Shown piece after piece: positions 1-9,740 of a stretch of DNA of 64,000 nucleotides. Position 1 is the first letter of the stretch. The number at the start of each line of letters is the position of its first letter. The notes below the pieces were generated by a model. It worked only from the letters and a program-made list of their open reading frames with translations. It did not search any database and was not told the origin of the DNA. Where the stretch lies: contig CAMHPA010000006.1 in assembly GCA_946186925.1 (NCBI GenBank), forward strand, positions 23,221-87,220, given 5' to 3'. The position numbers and the translations under genes were made by a program. Origin of the DNA: an uncultured Bacteroidota bacterium (GTDB taxonomy: Bacteria; Bacteroidota; Bacteroidia; Bacteroidales; SZUA-534).

Positions 1-46
1 TCTGTGTTATCTGTGTCATTTGTGCGAATTGTTTACGTCCTAAAAA

Positions 47-1729
47 TCAGAAAATTACAAACGCCGACACCGCCAACCACCGCTCATTGTGGCAGTCGGG
101 TTCGGGCGTAATCATTGGGCAGACCGAATTGTAGCCGATTGGTTTTGTAAATTCAGCGTCGCTAACGCGCTGACCGACAGTGTTGAAGCAATCAAGTTTC
201 AGCCCCGCCGCGAATTTTGCCCAATGGTGCGTGTATGTGGCACTGCCCGCCAGCGCGTCGGTGTTGGCCGCGTGGTAGGCGTACGGCGCAAAACACGTCT
301 GAAAGTCAACGTGTTGAATGGCGTTGTTCTTAATCTCAACGTCGTAATTGTTGCGCACCGCAATCTGACGGTTGTACTGAACGGCCAAGTTGAGTTCGTG
401 CCTCAAATTGCCCGAACGCAACCGCGCGTCAAGGCGGAAATTTGGCGTAATATTCACGTTTTCAACCAAATATTTGTATTTGGTATTTTCCTCGCGGCGG
501 CTGTCGAGCATACAGCCCGCTTGAATGCCGAAAACAATGTTCGGCGTTGGCGCAATGCTCAATTGTACGGCATTTTTCGTGCTGACAGTCAGAAACTTAT
601 AATTCCGTTCCTCGCCAATCTTGCGGTAATCGTAAGTTGAGTTGGCGGCGTCGGTCAAATAGCGTTCCAGAATGTTCTCGCAGCCGCGTCGGCTCACAAT
701 CTGACTGAAACTGAACAGATTAAGGCTCACTTTCGGCGTTAGGGCGCAGGCAATCTCAAACGCGGGGTTGACGGTTTGCGTGCGGCTGTTGTAAAGGTTC
801 ACAATCGAACTCTCTTCGGTGTACATATATTTGTAATCGTACACCGCGTTTGCCTTGATTTTCAGCCGTTTGCCAATGGCCGACTGATACGCCACGTCGG
901 CGCCGACGTTGTTGATGTAGAACATTCGCGACACGCCAAAAGCCACCGTGCTCTGTTTGTTGTTGTAGAGCCCGAATCCGTAGAGCACAAAGAACCTCTG
1001 CTGCTCGCCAGGGCGCCAGTAGCGGTCGTGCTCATACTGCTTGTTGCGCGTATAGTACAAGCTGACGCACAGTGAGTTACCACCGTCAAAAACTCTGCCG
1101 CCGCCAATTTTGAACGTCAGAAAAGTGGTGTTGTTCAGCACGCGCGGGTCGGTCAGGCGGTAGGCCTGCTCGCCGTTGAACGCAAAGTTGGCGCCCAGGT
1201 GCCAGCGGCCGAACTGCTTCGTGTAACCGCCTTCAGCACAGTAGTTTTCGAATCGGCTGTTGCCGCCCGTCGAGTCGGTGATGGCGTACGGCAGATAGAG
1301 TTCGGGGTAGCGCATTGCGTTCCACGAGATGCCGCGGTGCCTGCCCAGCGCGTAGTGGGCCTTGCCGTAGAGCACACCCAACTTGCCGTAATCGCTTACA
1401 CCATAGCCGTTTAGCCCCCAATCGCGGCTGCTGCGGCCCTCGTATGGCAGAAAATCGCCTTCGGTTTCGCCTGTCGAGCAGAATGTCGAAACCATTGCCT
1501 GCGACAATTTCAGCGAATCGCCAAAGCGCTGTTTCTCAACCGAATAGTAGCAGGCCGATTTTTCCAGCAGGCTGCTTATCGCGGAAGCGGACGACTGAAA
1601 ACGCCTGTCGAACCGTGCGGCCGACGGCGACAGACTCTCGCGTACGTGCGTAACAATCTGATTTTGAGCCGCCGCCACTTGGCAGACAGCGGTCAGCAAG
1701 GCTGCGGCCAGCAATTTATTTCGTAACAT
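47..1729 (-). CDS. Outer-membrane beta-barrel-like protein, DUF6850-like
   Basis: 560 aa ORF with signal peptide (MLRNKLLAAALLTAVCQVAAAQ), alternating Tyr/aromatic beta-strand pattern, terminal aromatic residue; directly follows a TonB receptor. Confidence 0.7.
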   Translation of the reverse strand: MLRNKLLAAALLTAVCQVAAAQNQIVTHVRESLSPSAARFDRRFQSSASAISSLLEKSACYYSVEKQRFGDSLKLSQAMVSTFCSTGETEGDFLPYEGRSSRDWGLNGYGVSDYGKLGVLYGKAHYALGRHRGISWNAMRYPELYLPYAITDSTGGNSRFENYCAEGGYTKQFGRWHLGANFAFNGEQAYRLTDPRVLNNTTFLTFKIGGGRVFDGGNSLCVSLYYTRNKQYEHDRYWRPGEQQRFFVLYGFGLYNNKQSTVAFGVSRMFYINNVGADVAYQSAIGKRLKIKANAVYDYKYMYTEESSIVNLYNSRTQTVNPAFEIACALTPKVSLNLFSFSQIVSRRGCENILERYLTDAANSTYDYRKIGEERNYKFLTVSTKNAVQLSIAPTPNIVFGIQAGCMLDSRREENTKYKYLVENVNITPNFRLDARLRSGNLRHELNLAVQYNRQIAVRNNYDVEIKNNAIQHVDFQTCFAPYAYHAANTDALAGSATYTHHWAKFAAGLKLDCFNTVGQRVSDAEFTKPIGYNSVCPMITPEPDCHNERWLAVSAFVIF

Positions 1730-4517
1730 TTTTTCCTACATTAAAAATTAGTTCCATACCGAAAAACGGATTCGTCCACTCGCGCCTTGTCCGCGCCGAC
1801 GTGTTGCTAACATATTGTGGATGAACGTCGAAGATGTTGTTAACAAAGAACGACAGTTTGGTGCTGTTGAACTCTTTCGTGGCCTTGATGTTCCAGAGCA
1901 TATACACGGGCTTCTCTTCTTTGGCGTAGGTGAGCGCGGTCGATTGGCGGCGCAGTTGGAACCACTCAATCTCGGCGTTCGAGTTGATTTTTTCGGCCAG
2001 TTCGGGCGTAACTTCGTGAGTATCACCGTTGAAATCGATGTAAGCGTAGGGCGTTTTCTTGTAGATGCCCTCAAATCGGTCGGTGTATTGGCTTGTCTGC
2101 GTCCAGATGAACTGAAAGAAATTGGTGAAAATCAGGCCGAAACGCGGAATGTGCGTGTTCAGCCACACGTTGGTGTTCAGGCGCGTTTTCTTGGTTTGCG
2201 CGTCCAAATCGTAGATGCCCACATACGGGTACATATTCTGCCCGATGCGGCTGTTCGGGTAGAAATAGTCGGGCAGCGACGAGCCGTAAACCGTGTAGTA
2301 GTAAGCCCCGTTCACCTCAATGTTGGTCTCAATGGCCTTGATTTTCGGGCTCACAACCCGATACTCAATGCCACGCTTAACCACCTTCTCGCTGTTCATT
2401 ACCTTGCCGTACGAGTTGAACTCGCTGAAAGTCTGCGCGATATAGTCGTCTTTTTCAGGACGGCGGCCGCTGATGTCGGCGTCTTCTTTCAGTTGGCTGA
2501 AAAACGGATAGGTCACGGGCATATAGAACTTGAAATACTCAAAGCCCGATTCCGACCGCTCGTAGAACGCCGTGAGCGAAATCTCAAATCCCTTGTAATC
2601 AATGTCGTAGCCTACTTCAAACTTCTTGTTTCGGTTCTCGCGGATGTCGCGGTTTGTGCCGTCGAAAATTTTGGTGTAAGTGATTAGATGTCTGTTGTTT
2701 GGATTGTTTGTGTAGGCGTTCAGCACCCAGAAATCCTTGTAGATTTTTTCGGGATAGAGATAGTCCATTGTCGGCAGTTTGTTCTCAATTCCGAACCCGA
2801 AGCGCAAAGTGTGTTTCAGCATCTCACCAATTGTGTATGAAGCATTTAGGCGTGGTTCGCACAGCAGTTTGCCGTTCAGCGCGTAGCCGCTTTCAAGATT
2901 GAACATTTGCGAGAAGCGATAGCCAAAATCCACTTTAGCCGTCTGATTTTCAGTCGGTTTCAGCGTCCACCTGCTCTGAACGTAAGCCGCGCCCGTCTCA
3001 ATGGCGGGAATGTCGTAGTTTTTGCGCGGCCGCATATACGAGTTGTCCGACGGAAACGGCGGAAGTTTCTCATTTTCAATCACTGCGCCTTCGCCACGGT
3101 TCTTTGTCGCCGTAAAATCGGCACCATACTCAATGTTCAGGTTGAGCCGCGGCGCAATCTCAAAACGGCTGTTCAGGTTCAGTTGCGCGTAGAAATTCAG
3201 CGGAATGTTTTCGATGTAAAAGTCACTGTAATACATAGTTGGCAGGTAGTAGCCTTCGTGCTCGCCTTCGCTGTACGAGAGCGGCATACTCTTCGGGTTG
3301 CCCGTGATGACGCAGTAGTGGCGGTCAATCACGTCGCTCACGCGGCTGAACGACGCCACCAGTTCGGCCGTCTCAATCCAGGCCGCGCCCGTGTTCAGTT
3401 TCGCCTTGAGCATAAGGTCGGTTTTGTTGTAGTCGGCCTTGTAGGTCTCGTTGTACTCGTAGGTCAGTTCGTCCTTCTTCATTTTGTTGGCCGAAATGGT
3501 CTGCGCAAGTTTGAAATCGATGTCGATGCTGCGGCTTAACCCAATGGTAATCTTATTGTTATAATACGCCTGCGCGGTGATGCGGGTGAATTTTTCCATT
3601 TCTTCGCGGATGTCGTCGCACGAGTGCAGATAATCGGCGCCAATGTGCAGTGCGCCAGCCTTTTCGCCGAGCGAGAAGCCCTTTCCAGCGTAGAATAGTT
3701 TGTTCTTCAAATCGATTTTGGCCCTGACGCGCAGCGGCGACACGCCGTACTTCGATTTCACCTGAATCTGCCCAGCCGAGATGTTGCCGTACTTCGACGA
3801 CGAGATGCCGCGGTTCACTTCAACGCTCTGAATGTGGTCGGTGCTGATGTAGCGCATATCGGTGCCAGAGTTGATGCCCGTGCGTTCCTTCACCTGACTG
3901 TCGCCGCCGCCCGAGTAACTGTTCTGCGTGATGCCCACCATTTGCACCCGCACGCCGTCCGACGTCTGCGGCACACCGTCGGCCGTGACGCCCATTCCGA
4001 GCGACGAGTTTTGGTCCGTGCCCACCTGACGGTTGCTGTTCAGGTTGAAGCCCGTCATTGAGTTGTCGGTGTGCAGATTGCCAGGCAACAGCACAAACAG
4101 GTCGGCAATGCTCACGGGCTGAATGTACTCAATGGCCGTCTCGCCGATTTCCAACTTGTCGGCCTTGTGGCGGCGCGCCATAACTTCAACGTCGGCAATG
4201 CGGAAGGTGGCCGTGGGCATAGTCACCGCCAGGCTCACGTCGTGGTCGGTAACGCTCACAGTCAGCACTTTATCAACCAATCCCATTCGGCGGAAAAGGA
4301 TTTTGTGCGTCCCCACAGGCACGCGCCGCAGGGTGAACCGCCCGTTCTCGTCGGCCAAAGCCGCAATCTGCAAATCTTCGATTGCCACGGTGGCGAATCC
4401 CGCGTAGCCGTCGTCGGTTGTAATCACGCCGCCAACGTTGAAAGTGCTCTGCGCCAAAGCCGTCGTCGCAATCAACAGACTGAAAAACAGAATTATAACG
4501 TATCTCATTTTATTCAA
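1716..4517 (-). CDS. TonB-dependent receptor with N-terminal carboxypeptidase-regulatory-like domain
   Basis: 933 aa; signal peptide, GGVITTDDGYAGFATVAIEDL...GRFTLRRVPVGTHKI domain, plug (VEVNRGISSSKYGNISAGQIQVKSK), beta-barrel C-terminus. Confidence 0.9.
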   Translation of the reverse strand: MNKMRYVIILFFSLLIATTALAQSTFNVGGVITTDDGYAGFATVAIEDLQIAALADENGRFTLRRVPVGTHKILFRRMGLVDKVLTVSVTDHDVSLAVTMPTATFRIADVEVMARRHKADKLEIGETAIEYIQPVSIADLFVLLPGNLHTDNSMTGFNLNSNRQVGTDQNSSLGMGVTADGVPQTSDGVRVQMVGITQNSYSGGGDSQVKERTGINSGTDMRYISTDHIQSVEVNRGISSSKYGNISAGQIQVKSKYGVSPLRVRAKIDLKNKLFYAGKGFSLGEKAGALHIGADYLHSCDDIREEMEKFTRITAQAYYNNKITIGLSRSIDIDFKLAQTISANKMKKDELTYEYNETYKADYNKTDLMLKAKLNTGAAWIETAELVASFSRVSDVIDRHYCVITGNPKSMPLSYSEGEHEGYYLPTMYYSDFYIENIPLNFYAQLNLNSRFEIAPRLNLNIEYGADFTATKNRGEGAVIENEKLPPFPSDNSYMRPRKNYDIPAIETGAAYVQSRWTLKPTENQTAKVDFGYRFSQMFNLESGYALNGKLLCEPRLNASYTIGEMLKHTLRFGFGIENKLPTMDYLYPEKIYKDFWVLNAYTNNPNNRHLITYTKIFDGTNRDIRENRNKKFEVGYDIDYKGFEISLTAFYERSESGFEYFKFYMPVTYPFFSQLKEDADISGRRPEKDDYIAQTFSEFNSYGKVMNSEKVVKRGIEYRVVSPKIKAIETNIEVNGAYYYTVYGSSLPDYFYPNSRIGQNMYPYVGIYDLDAQTKKTRLNTNVWLNTHIPRFGLIFTNFFQFIWTQTSQYTDRFEGIYKKTPYAYIDFNGDTHEVTPELAEKINSNAEIEWFQLRRQSTALTYAKEEKPVYMLWNIKATKEFNSTKLSFFVNNIFDVHPQYVSNTSARTRREWTNPFFGMELIFNVGKNVTK

Positions 4518-4519
4518 TT

Positions 4520-4557
4520 AAAAATCCGCAGAGAGATTTCGGCCCCCCGCGGATTTT
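4520..4557 (-). terminator. Intrinsic terminator-like hairpin
   Basis: AAATCCGC...GCGGATTT inverted repeat downstream of the DUF4876-like ORF. Confidence 0.5.
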
Positions 4558-4579
4558 CCCTATCTATCTGAAAAGAACT

Positions 4580-5914
4580 TTACCTGTTTCGCCAACCTGC
4601 GGAATAGTCTGCATAATCCTTATGCGGCACCAATTGCTCGCAGTCTTCGGTCGAGTTGTTTGTGTCGGCATAGCCGTCTTTGTCGCTTCCCTTGCGTTTT
4701 ACAAGAATGCCGCTGTGGCAGCCCTTCACAAGTTGTTTGCCGCGGTCAACCGTCTGCGGAAGCGGGTTTGTCACAATGTCCGACGGAATGTGGCCCGTGG
4801 TGATACCGTCGAGTATTTTGTCGGCGGCCACCGAAAGCATTTGAATTTCAACGTTATTGCCTTCCTTGTCGGCAACGGTTGCGGTTGAAGTGTTGGCCTT
4901 GAAGAAGGCGTCGAGAGCGGCCTGCGTGCCGTTTTCGAGTTTGAAAATGAACGGGCAGTAGAAGCCGCGCGGGTGCTGATAGAAGCCGCCAATGCCGCCG
5001 TAGTCGTTTTCGGCAGGATAGATTTCCAAAACATTGGGAACTTCAGGATTGTCAACGTCGCTTGTGTAAACCTGCGGGTCGTAGATTTCAAAATCGGCGC
5101 CCGTCAGATTTATGGCGTTCTCGTAGGTGTAATCGACCCAAGTGGTGTCGTAGCGCACGTTGTCGCCGCTGCCAATGGTGTCAACCTTGTCAACGTAGCG
5201 GTTTTCGGTTGCGGTGTGGTTAATGGCCGTGAAGGCGATAACAAGTTTGTCGTGCGGCTTCACGGGCACGTCGTATCCCGAGCCTGGAATGACAATCACG
5301 CCGTGGACAGGCACCTTGCCCGCGTTGTAATACTCGTCGTACCAACTCTCTTTCTCGGTGCACGAAGCCTGCATTGTGCAACCAACTGCCAATCCGTCGG
5401 CGTAGAGCACGTTGCTGGTCGGGTTGTAAAGCACCATATACTGGTCGGGGTGCATCATTCGGCCCGCGTTGCGCTCGCCGTTGAAGAAGATTTCAGAGAA
5501 AATAAACTGATAATCAGCCGAGTTGGCGGCCGTTGTAATCAGTTTCACGCTGATTTCGTCGTCGCCCTTGACGGTGACATTCTCGCTGCGAAGGAAGATT
5601 GTCTTGCCTTCGGCCGATTTCTCAAGGCTGAAGTCGTAAACGCCCACTGGCAGTTTGATTGCGATTTTTCCGTTGCCGTTGGCGTCAAAATCGTTTTTGC
5701 TGACGGTGAAGGTGTAGGTGTCCTTCGATTCGGTTGCAATGGCCGTGAGCACGGCGCCGTCAATCTCATCGGCCGAAATTGAGCCCGCAACGTCGCAAAT
5801 CACACTAACTGTGGCTTTTACATCGTTGTCATCGTCATCGTCGCAAGCGGTGAACATTGCGCTACCGCCTAACATCGCCATCGCAATGGCGAAATTTAAA
5901 ACTTTCTTGTTCAT
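4580..5914 (-). CDS. DUF4876-like surface lipoprotein
   Basis: 444 aa; lipoprotein signal (AMFTACDDDDDND), YQFIFSEIFFNGERNAGRMMHPDQYMVLYNPT motif; first gene of cluster with TonB receptor and DUF6850-like barrel. Confidence 0.7.
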   Translation of the reverse strand: MNKKVLNFAIAMAMLGGSAMFTACDDDDDNDVKATVSVICDVAGSISADEIDGAVLTAIATESKDTYTFTVSKNDFDANGNGKIAIKLPVGVYDFSLEKSAEGKTIFLRSENVTVKGDDEISVKLITTAANSADYQFIFSEIFFNGERNAGRMMHPDQYMVLYNPTSNVLYADGLAVGCTMQASCTEKESWYDEYYNAGKVPVHGVIVIPGSGYDVPVKPHDKLVIAFTAINHTATENRYVDKVDTIGSGDNVRYDTTWVDYTYENAINLTGADFEIYDPQVYTSDVDNPEVPNVLEIYPAENDYGGIGGFYQHPRGFYCPFIFKLENGTQAALDAFFKANTSTATVADKEGNNVEIQMLSVAADKILDGITTGHIPSDIVTNPLPQTVDRGKQLVKGCHSGILVKRKGSDKDGYADTNNSTEDCEQLVPHKDYADYSAGWRNR

Positions 5915-6049
5915 TTTGTTTAATTTTTATTGTTTAAAAGATTGATATTCAATATTTAAGTGTCGGTTTTTCCGAGAAACCGAAGCGCAAAGAGCACCTT
6001 TAGCGCCATTTCCGTGGCACTTCAACCGATTGGTTTTCAGATAGTTTGC

Positions 6050-6712
6050 CTATTTTTCCTTGCAGCCGTCGTGACCGCCGCAGCCGTCAGTTTGTTCGGC
6101 AGCCTGCGCCATTGCTTCGGGGTCGTTTTTCTTCTTGCAGCAGTCGGCAAATTGCTCTGCTTCAAAGTAATAGTCGGGCACAAAGTCGGTTTTGTTGTCG
6201 GCCATCCATTGCAGTTGTTCCTGCTTGTAGGCCTTCACGCTTTCGAGTTTGGCTTTCAGCGCGTCGCAGCGTTCCTGCAGCGAAGCGTCGGTTTTCAGTT
6301 TTTCGGTTGCTTCGGCAAGCGCTTCGGCCACTTTGGCTTCGTTGCTGTCCAATGTTTCTTTGGTTATCTTGTTCATTCTCAAGTAGCCTGTAATGTTGGC
6401 GTGCTGTCCCATCAGGCATTTGTTGAACTTCTCAATCTCGCCGCCAACCAAAACGCGCATCATCACGGTTGTGTCGCGCATATCGGTGAAAGTCAGTTTC
6501 TTACCCGAGCAGCAGACGTGCGTTACGTTGGCTTTGATTCGTATTTGCTTGTCTAAAAGGAATTTTGCCGAATCTAAAACTGTTTTTGGCGAGTAAACGC
6601 CCGCGCAGCAGTCTTTTTTGCCGTCGGCGGTTGCCTTCGACGAGTTTCCGCCACACGCGGCAAACAGCATTGTTGCCGCAACAATTGCACTAAAAATTGT
6701 CTTTTTCATCAT
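6050..6712 (-). CDS. Cys-rich lipoprotein, possible metal-binding protein
   Basis: 220 aa; lipobox (MLFAACGG); CC motifs (KKDCCAG, HVCCSGK, ADCCKKK) and C-terminal DGCGGHDGCKEK; divergent from TonB/HMA genes. Confidence 0.6.
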   Translation of the reverse strand: MMKKTIFSAIVAATMLFAACGGNSSKATADGKKDCCAGVYSPKTVLDSAKFLLDKQIRIKANVTHVCCSGKKLTFTDMRDTTVMMRVLVGGEIEKFNKCLMGQHANITGYLRMNKITKETLDSNEAKVAEALAEATEKLKTDASLQERCDALKAKLESVKAYKQEQLQWMADNKTDFVPDYYFEAEQFADCCKKKNDPEAMAQAAEQTDGCGGHDGCKEK

Positions 6713-7089
6713 TCAAAATTTTCGTTAAAAATTATGCCGCAAAAGTGCAGGCTACATTTTTACTGTGAAATCCCCTATTTTGGCGATTTTCAGTTTTGTC
6801 CGATAGCCTTTTCGGGGGATTGCGGGAGCGTAAAGTGGTGGTTTACCTTGATATAAATGAATTTTTGGTGTTGAATTAATCTAACCGATTCAACCCGATT
6901 TAATCCGAAACTTAATCTGTTCGAATCTGATAGAATCGGTTAGTGAAAAATAATCTGTGAAAATCTGTGTTCTCTGCGCCATTTGTGCGAAAATTCCTGT
7001 GTTTTTCGCCCCCAAAAATCCCCATTTGTGGCGATTGCGGGCAACTTTGCATAAAGGTAATTTTGCGCCGTAAAAAATTAAGCATAGGT

Positions 7090-9351
7090 ATGCGTTATTT
7101 GCTTTCAGCAGCATTGCTATTTATCAGTATATCAGCATTTCCGCAAAACGTTAGAAGTCGCGTTCTGGGCGACGACGGCGCACCTGCGGCTTTTGCCAAT
7201 GTTGCCGTTCTGAACCCCGACTCGAGCCTTGTGGCGGGCACTTCGGCCGACGCCGACGGATTCTTCATCATTGCCGTCCCGAACCGAAAATTCACGCTGG
7301 CTGTTTCGTGCGTGGGCTACGCTAAATTCAGCGCCGAATGCGACGGACGGCTGCCCGAAAACATCGTGCTTAAAAAGCAAGACATTGATTTGAAAGAAGT
7401 TGACGTGACCGCCCACACGCAAGGTCAGTACCTTTCGCGCATCGACGTCAGGCAAATGGAAAGCATCAACCGCACGGGACTGACCAAACTGGCCTGCTGC
7501 TCGCTGAGCGAGAGTTTCGAAAATTCAGGCACCACGGGCACCACCTATTCCGACGCCATAACAGGCACGCGGCAGATTCAAATGCTCGGATTGTCAGGCA
7601 TTTACGTTCAGACTTTGGCCGAGAACATTCCCGTTTTCCGCGGGCTGAACTATCTTTTCGGGTGGAATTACACGCCTGCCGCGTGGCTGAAATCGATTCA
7701 GATTAGTAAGGGCGCGGCATCGGTAACGTCTGGTTATGAGTCGGTTACGGGGCAAATCAACACTGTTTTCGCAAGCCCCGCCGAAGGCCGTCAGTTCTAT
7801 GCCGACGTTTACACCGACGAATACCTAATGACTGACGCCAATTTTGTTGTAAAACAGCGAGTTGGCGGCAAATGGCGCACGGCGCTGTTCGGCCACACAA
7901 CCCAAAGCCTAATGCCCGAGAGCGCCACTCAGCGCCACGACCGCAACGGCGACGGCTTTGCCGATATGCCCAAAGTGCGCAACATCAACCTGCAAAACCG
8001 TTGGATTTATTTGGGCGACAATGGTTTGCAGTCGCGGTTTGCAGTTTCGGCGGCGACCGAAAAATGCGACGCAGGGCAAATGGAAATGGACGGAATGCAA
8101 CACGAACTCTACAAAACCCAAATCGAAAACGTTGATTTTCAGATTAGTAACAAAACAGGCTTCCCCTTCGGGCAGAAAGACGGCCAAAGCGTGGGGCTGA
8201 TAAACAGCCTGTCGTACCACAAAACCGACGCCGAGTTTGGCCGTAAATCGCTCTACGCCACCGAGTTGTACTACTACGGCAACCTAATTTTCAACTCACA
8301 TATCGGCAACGAAAACCACAAATATGCGGCGGGGGTGTCCTACATTTTCGACGGCCTGACAAACCGCTTTGCCGACCGTCTGCCCAAAAACCTGACGCCC
8401 GAAACCGATTTCGACAAAAAAGAGCACTCGGCGGGCGCGTTTGCCGAATACTCCAATTATTCGGTTGACAATCTGATAATTAGCGCAGGCTTGCGAGCCG
8501 ATTATAACAGCCGCTACCATTGGCTGCTGACACCGCGTTTCAACGTGAAATATTCGCCGACCGACATTCTCACAATCCGCGCAAGCGCAGGCCGCGGCTA
8601 TCGTTCGGCCAATCCGCTCAGCGAGAATTTGGGGCTTTTCTCAACTTCGCGCAAATTCCACACCGACCAACTGCAACTGCTTGATATTGAAGCCGCTTGG
8701 AACTACGGCGCCAACCTGATTCTGACCGTTCCAACGCAGCGCGACAACATTGTGCTGAATATCGACTTCTATCGGACTGATTTTCAGAGCCGAACCATCT
8801 GCGACATCGAGCGCGACCGCCACGCCGTGTTTTTCTACAATCTCGGCGGAAAATCGCACGCCTACGCGGCTCAGGCCGATTTGTCGGCAACGCTTTTCAA
8901 GGGCTTGACCTTCTACTCGGCGTTCCGCTACAACATTCAGCACATCAGTTACACGCAAAATGCTGAAAACCATACGGTTGAGTCGCCGCTTGTCAATCGG
9001 TTCAAGTCGCTCGTGAACGTGAGTTACGCCACCAATATGCGCAAATGGATTTTCGACGCCACCGTGCAACTCAACGGCAAATGCCGCCTGCCAAATATGG
9101 ACGGATATGCTAAAACCGAAAGATATTCAAATACTTACACAATCCTGTTCGCGCAGATTACAAAGCGTTTCAAGTTTGTTGAGATATACGTCGGGGCGGA
9201 AAACCTGACCGATTATCGGCAAAAGAATCCGATTATCGCGCCCGACGCACCGTTTGGCGACGATTTCGACGCGTCGATTGTTTATGCGCCTGTTGTGGGA
9301 CGGAAAATCTACGCGGGCGCGCGGTTCAATTTCGGGAAATATATGGATTAA
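7090..9351 (+). CDS. TonB-dependent receptor, probable metal or metallophore uptake
   Basis: Start refined to ATG at 7090 (MRYLLSAALLFISISAFPQNV signal peptide); plug domain and barrel; followed by HMA protein. Confidence 0.88.
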   Translation: MRYLLSAALLFISISAFPQNVRSRVLGDDGAPAAFANVAVLNPDSSLVAGTSADADGFFIIAVPNRKFTLAVSCVGYAKFSAECDGRLPENIVLKKQDIDLKEVDVTAHTQGQYLSRIDVRQMESINRTGLTKLACCSLSESFENSGTTGTTYSDAITGTRQIQMLGLSGIYVQTLAENIPVFRGLNYLFGWNYTPAAWLKSIQISKGAASVTSGYESVTGQINTVFASPAEGRQFYADVYTDEYLMTDANFVVKQRVGGKWRTALFGHTTQSLMPESATQRHDRNGDGFADMPKVRNINLQNRWIYLGDNGLQSRFAVSAATEKCDAGQMEMDGMQHELYKTQIENVDFQISNKTGFPFGQKDGQSVGLINSLSYHKTDAEFGRKSLYATELYYYGNLIFNSHIGNENHKYAAGVSYIFDGLTNRFADRLPKNLTPETDFDKKEHSAGAFAEYSNYSVDNLIISAGLRADYNSRYHWLLTPRFNVKYSPTDILTIRASAGRGYRSANPLSENLGLFSTSRKFHTDQLQLLDIEAAWNYGANLILTVPTQRDNIVLNIDFYRTDFQSRTICDIERDRHAVFFYNLGGKSHAYAAQADLSATLFKGLTFYSAFRYNIQHISYTQNAENHTVESPLVNRFKSLVNVSYATNMRKWIFDATVQLNGKCRLPNMDGYAKTERYSNTYTILFAQITKRFKFVEIYVGAENLTDYRQKNPIIAPDAPFGDDFDASIVYAPVVGRKIYAGARFNFGKYMD

Positions 9352-9372
9352 CTAATTTTAATACAATTATTT

Positions 9373-9678
9373 ATGAAAACACGCAATTTGATTCTGACGG
9401 CAGCGGCAGCCTTCTGCCTTGCAGCACCCGCCAAAGCGCAGGAAGCGAAAAAGAATGTATCGGACACGGTAACATTCACAGTATCAATGCACTGCGAGAA
9501 CTGCAAAAAGAAAGTTGAGAACACAATGCAGTTTGAGAAAGGGGTTAAAGACCTGAATGTCAGCCTTGCAGACAAGACGGTGACCATTGTTTACGACTCG
9601 CGCAAAACCACGTCGGCGGCCCTGAAGGAATCGCTCGAGAAACTCAACTACACGGTTGAAGAGAAGGCGCGGAAGTAG
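9373..9678 (+). CDS. Exported heavy-metal-associated (HMA) domain protein
   Basis: 101 aa; signal peptide, MHCENCKKKVE motif typical of HMA domains. Confidence 0.88.
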   Translation: MKTRNLILTAAAAFCLAAPAKAQEAKKNVSDTVTFTVSMHCENCKKKVENTMQFEKGVKDLNVSLADKTVTIVYDSRKTTSAALKESLEKLNYTVEEKARK

Positions 9679-9696
9679 TCTGCGTGCTATGCGTAA

Positions 9697-9732
9697 AAAG
9701 CCGTCAATGAACAACTTTGGCGGCTTTTTTGC
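9697..9732 (+). terminator. Intrinsic terminator
   Basis: AAAAAGCCG...CGGCTTTTTT hairpin after the HMA gene. Confidence 0.7.
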
Positions 9733-9740
9733 CTTACGGC

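Noticed and set aside
1815-2687. 290-aa plus-strand ORF opposite the TonB receptor
   Set aside because: Shadow ORF on the antisense of a well-supported CDS; low-complexity Val/His/Arg composition.
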